Numbered from the stretch's first letter, positions 1 through 10,583 are shown. The stretch: 64,000 nt of DNA from Kandleria vitulina DSM 20405 (GCF_000702065.1 NZ_JNKN01000005.1:62001-126000), one strand, 5' to 3'. Program-made: numbers and translations. The notes: generated from the letters alone by a model not told the origin.

Positions 1-1083
<1,083 letters not shown>

Positions 1084-1132
1084 CTATTGTATAATCAATG
1101 ACTTATAAAACAGGGGATAATTTCATATATTG

Positions 1133-1157
1133 AAAAACATCTATCAGATGATAGATG
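1133..1157 (-). terminator. Intrinsic terminator of mutY
   Basis: Read on the minus strand, 9-bp arms (1149-1157 and 1138-1146) with a 2-nt loop are followed by a run of five T. The hairpin overlaps the mutY stop codon. Confidence 0.6.
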
Positions 1158-2151
1158 TGATGATCTTCTTATGAGCTGTCGGAATAGGTAATGTAAGAAG
1201 TTCTTCTTTTGTATACATATGATCAAGTGGTTTGGAAGAAACAAAGTGATAGACATGCATTTTCCATGTACGATGAGTAAAGACATGACGGTAGTCTTTG
1301 ATAAAAGAAACAGCTTCTAATCTTTCATGATAGTCCTCTTCAAACTTAGATATAAAACTATAGGGACTTTCTACTTCATATTGAACAAGACCATACATAT
1401 TTTCTAGAAGGCCATCATCATTCTTGATGAGAAGATATTGATCTTCATAGGTGATGATGCCAGTAATAAGACTCAACTCCTTATGATTGACTTTCTTGAT
1501 AGAAATAGGAAGAAGCTTTTCACTATGATGCTTATAGGAAAGACAATCATCTGATAATGGACAATTTGTACATTGTGGATTCTTCACCTTGCAGATCATA
1601 TTGGCAAGATCCATTAAACCTTGATTGTATGAAGAAGAATCATGATCAACGATAAGTTTATTAGATAATTCAGTAATCATCTTTACTGTCTTATTTAAAG
1701 CAATATTTTCCTTGATCTCAAATACACGAGAAAGTACACGTAAAGCATTGCCATCAATAGCACTGTAGCTTTTATGAAAAGCAAAGGAAGAAATGGCGCT
1801 TGCGGTATAGGGACCGATGCCTTTTAAGGAGAGGATGTCTTCATATTCATTAGGAAAGATGCCGTCGTATTTTTCCATCAGAATCTTGCTTGTTTCATGA
1901 ATGTGCTTTGCACGACGATAATAACCAAGTCCTTCCCATAACTTATAGACTTCTTCTAAATCAGCCTTAGATAAAGAAGAAATAGTAGGGAAACGATTGA
2001 TAAATCGTTCATAGTAGGGAATGACGGCTGCAACGGTTGTCTGTTGCAGCATAATTTCGCTGATCCATATTTTATAGGGATCATCAGTATTTCTAAAAGG
2101 AAGATCACGCTTGTTTTCTTTATACCATTTAATAAGTTTATCTTGTATCAT
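1144..2151 (-). CDS. mutY: A/G-specific adenine glycosylase MutY
   Basis: Base-excision repair glycosylase that removes adenine mispaired with 8-oxoguanine. The HhH-GPD domain shows SEIMLQQTTV (catalytic Glu), the hairpin LKGIGPYTASA and the catalytic Asp in AIDGN. A 4Fe-4S cluster is predicted from C-x6-C-x2-C-x5-C in CKVKNPQCTNCPLSDDC. The C-terminal third is the NUDIX-like 8-oxoG sensing domain. Length is 335 aa, normal for MutY. I chose the ATG at 2151 because GGTGAT lies at proper distance; an in-frame ATG at 2163 is possible. It is transcribed away from darA. Confidence 0.95.
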   Translation of the reverse strand: MIQDKLIKWYKENKRDLPFRNTDDPYKIWISEIMLQQTTVAAVIPYYERFINRFPTISSLSKADLEEVYKLWEGLGYYRRAKHIHETSKILMEKYDGIFPNEYEDILSLKGIGPYTASAISSFAFHKSYSAIDGNALRVLSRVFEIKENIALNKTVKMITELSNKLIVDHDSSSYNQGLMDLANMICKVKNPQCTNCPLSDDCLSYKHHSEKLLPISIKKVNHKELSLITGIITYEDQYLLIKNDDGLLENMYGLVQYEVESPYSFISKFEEDYHERLEAVSFIKDYRHVFTHRTWKMHVYHFVSSKPLDHMYTKEELLTLPIPTAHKKIITSII

Positions 2152-2229
2152 ATTAATCACCACATTGATTATATAGGAAGAAAAATAGGTCGTAAAGAAA
2201 GATGCAATCTCTTAGAATCTATGCTTATC

Positions 2230-2259
2230 TTGTCAAAAGGGTAAAAGATGTGATAGAAT
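2230..2259 (+). promoter_or_regulatory. Promoter of darA
   Basis: TTGTCA (2230-2235), 18-bp spacer, TAGAAT (2254-2259), then AAAGGAGGG shortly before the ATG. It lies in the divergent mutY-darA gap. Confidence 0.6.
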
Positions 2260-2280
2260 GTCGTAAAAGGAGGGCTGAAT

Positions 2281-2607
2281 ATGAAACTGATTATTGCAAT
2301 TGTGAATAACGATGACAGTAGTGCTGTTCAATCAGCTTTAGTAGATGGAGGCTATTTTGTAACAAAAATGGCAACTTCAGGAGGTTTCCTTAAAAAAGGA
2401 AATACGACATTTTTGATTGGTACTGACGATGCCAAAGTTGAAGGTGCGTTAACCATCATTAAAGAAAATGCTAAAAAGAGAGTTGAAAAAGAACCAACTG
2501 TTACCCCAACAGAAATGGGGGATATCTTTACACCGATCATGGTTGATGTCCTTGTTGGTGGAGCAACTGTCTTTGTTGTTAATGTTGATAGATTTGAAAA
2601 AATGTAA
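2281..2607 (+). CDS. darA: Cyclic-di-AMP receptor, PII-like (DarA/PstA)
   Basis: 108-aa PII-like signalling protein of the YaaQ/DarA family that binds cyclic di-AMP as a trimer. Visible family features are the start MKLIIAIVNNDD, the ligand loop around TKMATSGGFLKKGNTT, and the terminal strand GGATVFVVNVDRFEKM. It is a complete single-domain protein with a strong AAAGGAGGG site. It stands alone: own promoter upstream, strong terminator immediately after. The target protein is unknown in this organism. Confidence 0.93.
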   Translation: MKLIIAIVNNDDSSAVQSALVDGGYFVTKMATSGGFLKKGNTTFLIGTDDAKVEGALTIIKENAKKRVEKEPTVTPTEMGDIFTPIMVDVLVGGATVFVVNVDRFEKM

Positions 2608-2615
2608 GATGAAAT

Positions 2616-2639
2616 GGATGGCCATGCCATCCTTTTTTT
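2616..2639 (+). terminator. Terminator after darA
   Basis: Perfect stem GGATGGC / GCCATCC with a CAT loop and seven T. It lies just before the folC ribosome site, so the in-frame ATG at 2614 inside it is not the folC start. Confidence 0.85.
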
Positions 2640-2649
2640 AGGAGAAAGA

Positions 2650-4227
2650 ATGGAAATACAGTTATTATCAAAGAAAAATGAAGAACATGTCCGTAAAATC
2701 TTAAAACAGTATGACATGGTCAATCATTTTTATATCCCTGGATACGTGATGCTTCTTTGCTTTGAAGACAATCAGCTATATGGTTTTATTGAACTTTATC
2801 AATTAGAAACGATTACTGCACTCTACAGCTTGCCTGGAGAGAAGCAGGATGAAACATTTGCTTTGCTTATTGAAGGCGCTAGCCGCATTGGCTTTAGACA
2901 TCTTACGATGTCTACCACTGCTCAGGGCGCTAGCTACTTCAAGCAGTTTGGATTCCATGTGATACAAGAACAGCCGGTTGTGATCTCTAAGACATTGCCT
3001 TGTCCTTATCATTTTAAGGATTATGATGAAATATCTGAATTTATGTCTAAGCAGAAAAGCCGTGTCTATTCATTAGATCATTTTAAAGATTTTATGCATG
3101 AACATTTCAATATTCAATATGTCTTAAAATGTGTTCATATTGGTGGTACTAACGGAAAGGGCAGCACAACCAACTATGTTAAGGAAATCATGAAGACAGC
3201 TGGATATGAGGTTGGAACTTTTACAACACCAGCCTTGGTTAATAGATTGGATGTCATCAGGGTAGATGATCAAGCTATCGATGAAAAAGTCTATGTGAAA
3301 TTATGCAATCGTTTCTTAAAAGAAGCAGTGGATGCTGAACTTTCATTATATGAGATGGAAGTCTTTATTAGTGTGATTTACTTTATTTATAAGAAAGTGG
3401 ATCTTGCTTTATTTGAAGTAGGACTAGGTGGACTTCTTGATGCCACTAATATCATTGGTCCACTTTTATGTGTCAATACGAACATCGGCTTGGATCATAC
3501 GGATTATCTTGGCTCTACTTATGAAGAAATTGCTAGAAATAAGGCTGGTATTGTAAAAGATGGTGTTCCTTATGTTACAAGTGAAACAAGAGAGGAATGC
3601 CTTGATGTCTTTGATGAAGTGACAAAAGCGCATCATGCGCCTTTGTATGTTATTGCACATCCTGAACATGTAGAAAGCTCATCTAAGCAGGTCTTTAATT
3701 ATCATGGCTATCATGTCTGTCTTAATACACCGGCTACCTATCAAAGTGTAAATGCGGCTTTAGCTATCAATGTAGTAGAGCTTATTAGAGCGCACTTCCC
3801 ATTTGATCATGAAGATGTAGAAACAGGATTATACAATGCCAAGTGGCCAGGCAGATTTGAGATTATTCATCATGATCCATTGATCATCATTGATGGTGCT
3901 CACAATAGAGAAGGCATGGATGCCTTTGTGAAGGCAGCAGAATCTTATAGAAATGCGCATATTATCTTTACTGCCTTAAGAGATAAAGATACAACGCATA
4001 TGCTAGAGAGACTGCTTACTTTAAGTGATGATATCACTGTCACTCAGTTTGAACATCATCGAAGAGCATTGGCAAAAGATCTTGCGAAAGATTATCCTGT
4101 CAAGATTGAAGAAGACTGGAAAAAAGCTGTTGATGAAGCAATGGATTATCCTGTTGTACTCATCACGGGATCGCTTTATTTCCTTTCTCAAGTCAGAAAA
4201 TATATTCTTGATCAACCTGATAAATAA
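2650..4227 (+). CDS. folC: Folylpolyglutamate synthase with N-terminal GNAT-like domain
   Basis: Mur-ligase-family enzyme that adds glutamate to folates (possibly also dihydrofolate synthase). From residue ~135 the FolC domain is clear: YSLDHFKDFM, the ATP P-loop HIGGTNGKGSTTNY, GLGGLLDATN, NTNIGLDHTDYLG, NKAGIVK and the DGAHN motif. The first ~130 residues are extra for this family. They end with a GNAT-like acetyl-transferase signature (ASYFKQFGFHVI) but lack a convincing acetyl-CoA loop. The ATG at 2650 follows TTAGGAGA directly. Total 525 aa against the usual ~430. Confidence 0.9.
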   Translation: MEIQLLSKKNEEHVRKILKQYDMVNHFYIPGYVMLLCFEDNQLYGFIELYQLETITALYSLPGEKQDETFALLIEGASRIGFRHLTMSTTAQGASYFKQFGFHVIQEQPVVISKTLPCPYHFKDYDEISEFMSKQKSRVYSLDHFKDFMHEHFNIQYVLKCVHIGGTNGKGSTTNYVKEIMKTAGYEVGTFTTPALVNRLDVIRVDDQAIDEKVYVKLCNRFLKEAVDAELSLYEMEVFISVIYFIYKKVDLALFEVGLGGLLDATNIIGPLLCVNTNIGLDHTDYLGSTYEEIARNKAGIVKDGVPYVTSETREECLDVFDEVTKAHHAPLYVIAHPEHVESSSKQVFNYHGYHVCLNTPATYQSVNAALAINVVELIRAHFPFDHEDVETGLYNAKWPGRFEIIHHDPLIIIDGAHNREGMDAFVKAAESYRNAHIIFTALRDKDTTHMLERLLTLSDDITVTQFEHHRRALAKDLAKDYPVKIEEDWKKAVDEAMDYPVVLITGSLYFLSQVRKYILDQPDK

Positions 4228-4241
4228 TCAGGTTCTTTTCT
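4214..4241 (+). terminator. Terminator after folC
   Basis: Stem AACCTGAT / ATCAGGTT with a 5-nt loop then a T-rich tract; it overlaps the folC stop codon. Confidence 0.7.
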
Positions 4242-4290
4242 TTTGGATGATATGTTACAATTTGGTGAATTGATAATGTAGGAGAGTATT

Positions 4291-4823
4291 ATGGATACGA
4301 AAATATATGAGACATATCTTGACATATTAAAAGAAGAATTGGTTCCAGCAATGGGATGTACAGAACCTATTGCGGTTGCTTATGCAGGTGCTTTGTAGGT
4401 GAAAGACCTGATGAGATCAAGCTTGTAGTAAGTAGAAATATCATTAAAAATGTTAAGTCGGTTGTTGTTCCATATACAAAAGGAAGAAAGGGGCTTAAGA
4501 CAGCACTTTGTGCAGGTATCTGCTTCCTCTATGGTGGAAGCTATAGTGATATTGCGCATACGATTGTAAATATTTTAGCGATTAATTCGGGAATGATCTG
4601 TGATGGGGCGAAGGCGTCGTGTGCGGCTAAGATTGCATCGGCAGTGGAAGCGGGACTTCTTGGCATGCAGATGAATAAGCATGATAGTCAGTTCTACAAT
4701 GGTGATGGTATTGTCGTTAAAGGGGTAGAAAACAATATCAAGGCAGTGTGTGAACTAGCAAGAAATGGAATGCGCGAAACAGACAATGAAATCATTGATA
4801 TGATGACAAAAAAGAATAAATGA
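4291..4823 (+). pseudogene. Degraded UPF0597 / L-serine dehydratase alpha-like (YhaM/CyuA) gene
   Basis: Family members are ~430 aa [Fe-S] enzymes acting on L-serine or L-cysteine. The 5' part encodes MDTKIYETYLDILKEELVPA..GCTEPIAVAYAGAL and then hits TAG at about 4396. After a frameshift, homology resumes with GERPDEIKLVVSRNIIKNVKSVVVP. It then jumps directly to the C-terminal family block GLKTALCAGICFL..GMICDGAKAS and GMRETDNEIIDMM. About 200-250 codons of the middle are missing. The join lies in a short GxKG-like stretch present in both halves, which suggests deletion by micro-homology. Not functional. Confidence 0.85.
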
Positions 4824-4832
4824 TAACCTTCC

Positions 4833-4860
4833 TTGTATAATTTAGTGATTGCTGTATAAT
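4833..4860 (+). promoter_or_regulatory. Candidate promoter of dgt
   Basis: TTGTAT (4833-4838), 16-bp spacer, TATAAT (4855-4860). A second TATAAT follows about 10 bp later, so the exact start is uncertain. Confidence 0.4.
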
Positions 4861-4896
4861 ACTGTATAATTTATATAAGAAATGGAGGTAATGACT

Positions 4897-6063
4897 ATGG
4901 AAAAAGATGCTGTTATTCGCAATGCGTTAAGACAGACAAAAGAATATGATGAGAGATTATCGCCTTATGCGACTAAGAATTCTGAATGCATTAAGGTGAG
5001 AGTAAGCAAGAAGCCAATTACTCATCTTGATATAAGATGGCCTTATGAACGAGATATTGATCGTATTCTTTATTCAAAAAGCTATCGCCGTTATGTCGAT
5101 AAGACACAGGCTCTATCTTTCTTCAGCAATGTGCATATCACAAAGCGTTCTTTACATGTACAGTGGGTTTCACGTATAGCCAGACAGATTGGTCGTGGAT
5201 TAAATCTCAATACCGACTTAATTGAAGCTATCGCTTTAGGACATGATCTAGGTCATGCCCCTTATGGTCATGTAGGAGAAAAGGCACTTAATGATGCCTT
5301 AAAAGAAAAAGGCGTAGGCTTTTTCGCTCATAATGCCAACAGTGTTAGAAATCTATTGTTCGTAGAAAGAAAAGGTAGGGGCTATAATGTCTCATTACAA
5401 GTATTGGATGGCATACTATGCCATAATGGCGAAATCATCAACTGCCGTTATGAACCTGATACAAACAAGACTGCTGAGCAGTTCTGGGAAGAGTATCATC
5501 GCTGCTGGGTAGAAGAAGATGCTTCTTCTCACATTGCACCGATGACCCTTGAAGGATGCGTTGTAAGAATCAGCGATGTCATCAGCTATATTGGAAAAGA
5601 TATCGATGATGCGGTCAACGCAGGATTAATCAAGCGTTCAGATCTTCCAGAAGAAGTCACTTCAGTTATAGGGGATGGCAATGATACAATCATCAACAGA
5701 TTGATCGGTGATATTGTCGTGCACTCCTACAATAAGCCCTATCTGGAGTTCTCTCCAGAAGTGTATGAGGCCCTCATTAAGCTTTACGATTTTATTGGAG
5801 AAAAGATTCATCATAATCCCATTCTCGTTAAAGAGAATGAAAAGCTTTACCGCATGGTAAGAGAACTCTTCGATATCTTCTATGAAGACCTTAACGCGGT
5901 AGGAATCAAGAAGTATCTTGCCAACATGAATGAAGACTATCTCAAGTCTCCACGTGAACTGCTGGTTACTGATTTCTTATCAGGAATGACTGATACTTAT
6001 CTGCTTGATTATTATAAGAAAGTCTTCCTGCCAAAGTGGCATACAGACTTTGATGACGAGTAA
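4897..6063 (+). CDS. dgt: HD-domain deoxynucleoside triphosphate triphosphohydrolase (dGTPase-like)
   Basis: Hydrolyses dNTPs to deoxynucleoside plus triphosphate, limiting dNTP pools. The HD metal site is visible: LGHDLGHAPYGHVGEKAL, with an upstream RRYVDKTQALSF..R.LHVQWVSRIA helix typical of dGTPases and a later SDVISYIGKDIDDA (distal Asp). 388 aa, complete. The ATG at 4897 is chosen because GGAGGT sits 7 bp upstream; the ATG at 4882 would lie before that site. It stands alone between promoter and terminator. Confidence 0.9.
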   Translation: MEKDAVIRNALRQTKEYDERLSPYATKNSECIKVRVSKKPITHLDIRWPYERDIDRILYSKSYRRYVDKTQALSFFSNVHITKRSLHVQWVSRIARQIGRGLNLNTDLIEAIALGHDLGHAPYGHVGEKALNDALKEKGVGFFAHNANSVRNLLFVERKGRGYNVSLQVLDGILCHNGEIINCRYEPDTNKTAEQFWEEYHRCWVEEDASSHIAPMTLEGCVVRISDVISYIGKDIDDAVNAGLIKRSDLPEEVTSVIGDGNDTIINRLIGDIVVHSYNKPYLEFSPEVYEALIKLYDFIGEKIHHNPILVKENEKLYRMVRELFDIFYEDLNAVGIKKYLANMNEDYLKSPRELLVTDFLSGMTDTYLLDYYKKVFLPKWHTDFDDE

Positions 6064-6088
6064 GAGCTGTGAAAGCAGCTCTTTTTTT
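6062..6088 (+). terminator. Terminator after dgt
   Basis: Stem AAGAGCTG / CAGCTCTT with a 6-nt loop and a run of T. Confidence 0.85.
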
Positions 6089-6163
6089 GTTTTTTATGAA
6101 AATAGACTTGTTTATTATGTGTATTCATGTTAAAGTCAAAAGGCTACAAAGAAAGAGGTTAAA

Positions 6164-7732
6164 ATGAGTAAAGTAAATTTTAAAGAATTACCCTTATCAG
6201 AAGCTGTATTAAAAGCTATTGATGAAATGGGGTTTGAGAGCCCAAGTAAGATTCAGGAGAAGAGTATTCCTGAGATCATTAAGGGACGCGACATTATTGG
6301 ACAGGCTCAGACAGGAACAGGTAAAACATTGGCATTTGGTGGTTCACTATTGTCAATGATGGAGCATACAGGATATGTGCAAGCCATTATCTTATCGCCA
6401 ACAAGAGAGCTTGCAAAACAGATTTATGATGAGTTCAAGAAGATTGGACGATTCACTGATTTAAGTTTCACATGCGTATATGGCGGAAGTGAAATCGAAA
6501 GACAGATTCGTGATATTAAGCGTGGGAAAGATATCGTCATTGGGACACCAGGACGTGTTATGGATTTAATGAGAAGAAAGGTTTTATCTTTATCACAGGT
6601 AAAATACTTTGTTCTAGATGAAGCAGATGAAATGTTAAACATGGGATTCGTAGAAGATATTGAAACAATTATGGAAACAATCCCTGAAGAAAGACAGACA
6701 ATTCTTTTCTCTGCGACAATGCCTGATGGCATTAAGAAGATAGCATCTTCTTACATGAAGAATGATTATCTTCATATTCGCATTAAAGAAAAGCAGCAGA
6801 CTTCAAACAATGTTAAACAGTATTTCTATGTTGTAAAACACAACCAGAAATTTGAAGTATTATGTAGAATCCTTGATTCTATGGAAATGCAGTCAGTTAT
6901 TATTTTCTGTAAGACAAAAAGAAGTGTTGATGAAATCACAATGGAACTTCAAAAACACGCTTATAATGTAGAAGCGATGCATGGTGATATGACACAGAAT
7001 GCCCGTATGCATACATTAAGACGCTTTAAGGAAGGCAAGACACAGTTCCTTATTGCAACTGACGTTGCGGCAAGAGGTATTGATGTTGAAACTGTTTCAC
7101 ATGTTATCAACTATGAATTGCCTCAGGAAGATGAACTTTATGTTCATCGTATTGGTAGAACAGGAAGAGCCGGAAATAAAGGGGAAGCTTATTCTATCAT
7201 TACTTCAAGAGAAGTGCGTTTCTTAAGAAAGATTGAAAGAAAGACAAATTCTCATTTTGAAGAATTGGAAATTCCTTCACTTGATGATATCTTCAACCAG
7301 AAGATCAAAGAGCTTCTCTTTGATGTACAAAAAGTCATGGATGAAAACAAGCATGCTGAATATTTCGATGTTGTAAAAGAAATTCCTAAGCATATGAAAG
7401 ATGATGTATTGGCTGCTTTATTAAAGATGAACTTTGATACAAGAGTAGGCTATGATTATTCATCAGAAGATCTTAAAGCAGAACGTTCTGATTCATATGA
7501 TCGTTTATTCTTCAATAGAGGTAAAGCTGATAAGGTCAATAAGAGCAAGATGCTTGAGTTCCTTATTGAAGTAGGTAAGATTGACAAGAAGGCAATCGGA
7601 GAAATTACAATCAAGAGAAAATTCAGTTTTGTTAATGTGGATAAGAATGTTACACAGACTATTCTTAACCATTGTACTAACAAGAAGATTGCTGGTAGAA
7701 AAGTAAATATTGAAATTGCTGATGCAAAATAA
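6164..7732 (+). CDS. DEAD-box RNA helicase with C-terminal DbpA domain
   Basis: ATP-dependent RNA helicase of the CshA/DeaD/DbpA group, acting on structured RNA, ribosome precursors or mRNA decay. Motifs in order: Q-motif region FESPSKIQEKSIPEI, Walker A AQTGTGKT, PTRELAKQ, GTPGRV, DEAD (VLDEADEMLNMGF), SAT, and C-terminal ATDVAARGIDV and HRIGRTGRAG. The last ~70 residues (KSKMLEFLIEVGKIDKK.. to IAGRKVNIEI) match the DbpA RNA-binding fold. 522 aa. Ribosome site AAGAGG. Alone between two terminators. Confidence 0.94.
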   Translation: MSKVNFKELPLSEAVLKAIDEMGFESPSKIQEKSIPEIIKGRDIIGQAQTGTGKTLAFGGSLLSMMEHTGYVQAIILSPTRELAKQIYDEFKKIGRFTDLSFTCVYGGSEIERQIRDIKRGKDIVIGTPGRVMDLMRRKVLSLSQVKYFVLDEADEMLNMGFVEDIETIMETIPEERQTILFSATMPDGIKKIASSYMKNDYLHIRIKEKQQTSNNVKQYFYVVKHNQKFEVLCRILDSMEMQSVIIFCKTKRSVDEITMELQKHAYNVEAMHGDMTQNARMHTLRRFKEGKTQFLIATDVAARGIDVETVSHVINYELPQEDELYVHRIGRTGRAGNKGEAYSIITSREVRFLRKIERKTNSHFEELEIPSLDDIFNQKIKELLFDVQKVMDENKHAEYFDVVKEIPKHMKDDVLAALLKMNFDTRVGYDYSSEDLKAERSDSYDRLFFNRGKADKVNKSKMLEFLIEVGKIDKKAIGEITIKRKFSFVNVDKNVTQTILNHCTNKKIAGRKVNIEIADAK

Positions 7733-7740
7733 TATTGTTT

Positions 7741-7770
7741 AAAAATCACTCTTAACGGAGTGATTTTTTT
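7741..7770 (+). terminator. Terminator after helicase
   Basis: 11-bp stem AAAAATCACTC / GAGTGATTTTT with T-run. Confidence 0.85.
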
Positions 7771-7865
7771 ATGTTTTCATAAAAAAATAAAAAGAAACCG
7801 CATTCAAAAAATGCCTATATAACGGCAAAAAATGGGGGGTGCTTTATAAATTCACTAAATTTAGG

Positions 7866-7895
7866 TTGAATGTAAGGGCTTTTATATTGTATAAT
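7866..7895 (+). promoter_or_regulatory. Promoter of ppdK
   Basis: TTGAAT (7866-7871), 18-bp spacer, perfect TATAAT (7890-7895). The ppdK ATG follows 33 bp later after CAGGAGGA. Confidence 0.6.
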
Positions 7896-7928
7896 GACAA
7901 AGTAAGGTCAAACAGGAGGAATGTTGTT

Positions 7929-10583
7929 ATGAAAAAATATGTATATCTTTTTAAAGAAGGTGCAGCCTTAGAAATGCCACTAGCTAAGAAAAAAGAACTA
8001 TTAGGTGGTAAAGGTGCAAACTTAGCTGAAATGACTGGAATCGGTCTCCCAGTGCCTCAGGGATTCACAGTGTCAACTGAAGCTTGTACAAAATATTATG
8101 ATGATGGCGCTAAGATGGGGGATGACTTAAAGTCTGAAATTATAGAAAACTTAAAAGCCCTAGAAGAAATTACAGGAAGAACATTCGGAGATCCTAAAAA
8201 TCCACTATTAGTATCTGTTCGTTCTGGTGCACGTGAATCAATGCCAGGTATGATGGATACAGTATTAAACTTAGGTTTAAATGATGAAGTTGCTGCTCAG
8301 TTTGCAACTGATACAGGAAATGAAAGATTCGTTTATGATTCATATCGTCGTTTCATTCAGATGTTCGCTGATGTAGTAATGGGATTCCCTAAATCAGACT
8401 TTGAACATAGATTTGATGCTATTAAAGAAGAAAAAGGCGTTGAATTAGATGTTGATTTAACAGCAGAAGATTTAAAAGAAGTTGTTGCTGCATATAAAGA
8501 TGCTTATAAGAAGCATGCAGGAACTGATTTCCCACAAGATCCAATTGAACAGTTAATGGGTGCCGTTGGTGCCGTATTTGGTTCATGGAATAATGATCGT
8601 GCGATTACTTACCGTCGTTTAAATGATATCCCTGGTTCTTGGGGTACAGCTGTAAACGTTCAGCAGATGGTTTACGGTAACCGTTCAGAAACTTCTGGTA
8701 CAGGTGTTGCCTTTACTCGTAACCCTGCTACAGGTGAAAACAAATTATATGGTGAATATTTAATGAATGCTCAGGGTGAAGACGTTGTTGCTGGTATCAG
8801 AACACCTAACCCAATTGATACATTAAAAGAACAGATGCCAGAATGTTATGATCAGTTCTGCAAGATCTGTGATACTTTGGAAGAACATTACAAAGATATG
8901 CAGGATATGGAATTTACTATTGAAGATGGTAAATTATTCATGTTACAGACTCGTAATGGTAAGAGAACTGCTCAGGCAGCATTAAGAATTGCTGTTGAAA
9001 TGGTAGAAGAAGGAATGATCACTAAGGATGAAGCATTATTAATGGTTGATCCTAAAGCATTAGATCAGTTATTGCATCCAAACTTCGATAATGATGCATA
9101 CAAAGCTGCAAAAGCTGTTGCTGTAGGTTTAGCTGCTTCACCAGGTGCTGCTACAGGTCATGTATACTTCACTGCTGAAGATGTTATGGAAGCACATGAA
9201 AATGGTGTACAGGATATGATCCTTGTTCGTAATGAAACATCTCCAGAAGATATCGAAGGTATGGTATTAGCACATGGTATCTTAACAGTACGTGGTGGTA
9301 TGACTTCACATGCAGCCGTAGTTGCGCGTGGTATGGGTACTTGCTGTGTATCTGGATGTGGTGTCTTAAAAGTAGATGAAGCTGCTAAGACTTTAGTATT
9401 ACCTGATGGTAGAACTTTAACTGAAGGTGATTACTTATCATTAAACGGTTCTACTGGTGAAGTATTCGCTGAACAGATCAAGACAGTTGCACCTGAAATT
9501 GGTGGTAACTTCGCTACATTCATGCAGTGGGCAGATGCTGCTAGAACATTAAAAGTTAGAACTAATGCTGATAACCCAAGAGATGCTAAACAGGCAGTTG
9601 AATTTGGTGCTGAAGGTATTGGTTTATGTCGTACAGAACATATGTTCTTCGATGAAGAAAGAATCTTCAACTTCCGTCGTATGATTACTGCTGAAACAGT
9701 TGAAGCACGTGAAGAAGCATTAGGAAAGATTCTTCCATATCAGAGAGAAGACTTTGAAGAATTATATAGAACAATGGGTAAATATGGAGTAACAATCCGT
9801 TTCTTGGATCCACCACTTCATGAATTCCTTCCTCATACTGATGAAGAAATCAAACCATTGGCTGAATCATTAGGAATGAGCTTTGAAGCATTAAAAGCAC
9901 GTGTTGAATCATTAAAAGAATTCAACCCAATGATGGGTCATCGTGGATGCCGTCTAGCTGTAACATATCCAGAAATTGCTGCTATGCAGACAAGAGCTGT
10001 CATTGAAGCTGCAATCAATGTATCTAAAGAAACTGGTACATTAATTACACCTGAAATCATGATTCCTTTAGTAGGAGAAGTGAAAGAATTAGCATTCGTT
10101 AAGAAGACAGTTGTAAAAGTAGCTGACGAATTAATCGCTGAAAGCGGATTAGATATGAAATACCATGTTGGTACAATGATCGAAATCCCAAGAGCTGCAT
10201 TAACTGCAGATAAGATTGCGACTGAAGCAGAATTCTTCTCATTTGGTACAAATGACTTAACTCAGATGACATTCGGCTTCTCTAGAGATGATGCTGGTAA
10301 GTTCTTACAGGATTACTATAGCAACAATATCTATGAACATGATCCATTTGCTACTATCGATGTAGATGGTGTTGGACAGTTAGTTAAATTAGCTGCAGAA
10401 AAAGGTAGAGCTACTCGTCCAGATATCAAGTTAGGTATCTGTGGTGAACATGGTGGAGATCCTAAGACAGTTGAATTCTGCCATAAGGTAGGATTAAGCT
10501 ATGTATCTTGCTCACCATTCCGTGTACCTCTTGCAAGATTAGCTGCTGCTCAGGCTGCTGTTAAAGAAAAATTAGGTAAATAA
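7929..10583 (+). CDS. ppdK: Pyruvate, phosphate dikinase
   Basis: Interconverts pyruvate + ATP + Pi with PEP + AMP + PPi, a PPi-linked glycolytic step common in gut anaerobes. The N-terminal nucleotide-binding domain starts KELLGGKGANLAEMTGIGLPVP. The phosphohistidine domain has GGMTSHAAVVARGMG (catalytic His). The C-terminal PEP/pyruvate barrel has GLCRTEHMFF, FSFGTNDLTQM and GICGEHGG. 884 aa, the usual size. The ATG at 7929 follows CAGGAGGA; the upstream in-frame ATG at 7839 precedes the promoter -10 and is rejected. Codon use is strongly biased (TTA, GGT, AGA), as in highly expressed genes. Confidence 0.96.
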   Translation: MKKYVYLFKEGAALEMPLAKKKELLGGKGANLAEMTGIGLPVPQGFTVSTEACTKYYDDGAKMGDDLKSEIIENLKALEEITGRTFGDPKNPLLVSVRSGARESMPGMMDTVLNLGLNDEVAAQFATDTGNERFVYDSYRRFIQMFADVVMGFPKSDFEHRFDAIKEEKGVELDVDLTAEDLKEVVAAYKDAYKKHAGTDFPQDPIEQLMGAVGAVFGSWNNDRAITYRRLNDIPGSWGTAVNVQQMVYGNRSETSGTGVAFTRNPATGENKLYGEYLMNAQGEDVVAGIRTPNPIDTLKEQMPECYDQFCKICDTLEEHYKDMQDMEFTIEDGKLFMLQTRNGKRTAQAALRIAVEMVEEGMITKDEALLMVDPKALDQLLHPNFDNDAYKAAKAVAVGLAASPGAATGHVYFTAEDVMEAHENGVQDMILVRNETSPEDIEGMVLAHGILTVRGGMTSHAAVVARGMGTCCVSGCGVLKVDEAAKTLVLPDGRTLTEGDYLSLNGSTGEVFAEQIKTVAPEIGGNFATFMQWADAARTLKVRTNADNPRDAKQAVEFGAEGIGLCRTEHMFFDEERIFNFRRMITAETVEAREEALGKILPYQREDFEELYRTMGKYGVTIRFLDPPLHEFLPHTDEEIKPLAESLGMSFEALKARVESLKEFNPMMGHRGCRLAVTYPEIAAMQTRAVIEAAINVSKETGTLITPEIMIPLVGEVKELAFVKKTVVKVADELIAESGLDMKYHVGTMIEIPRAALTADKIATEAEFFSFGTNDLTQMTFGFSRDDAGKFLQDYYSNNIYEHDPFATIDVDGVGQLVKLAAEKGRATRPDIKLGICGEHGGDPKTVEFCHKVGLSYVSCSPFRVPLARLAAAQAAVKEKLGK

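Noticed and set aside
2352-2723. 123-codon open frame on the minus strand over darA
   Set aside because: It lies antisense to the well-supported darA gene and reads through a terminator; no domain or ribosome site.
7839-7928. Longer N-terminus for pyruvate phosphate dikinase
   Set aside because: It would place the promoter -10 and the ribosome site inside the gene; family alignment begins at MKKYVYLF.
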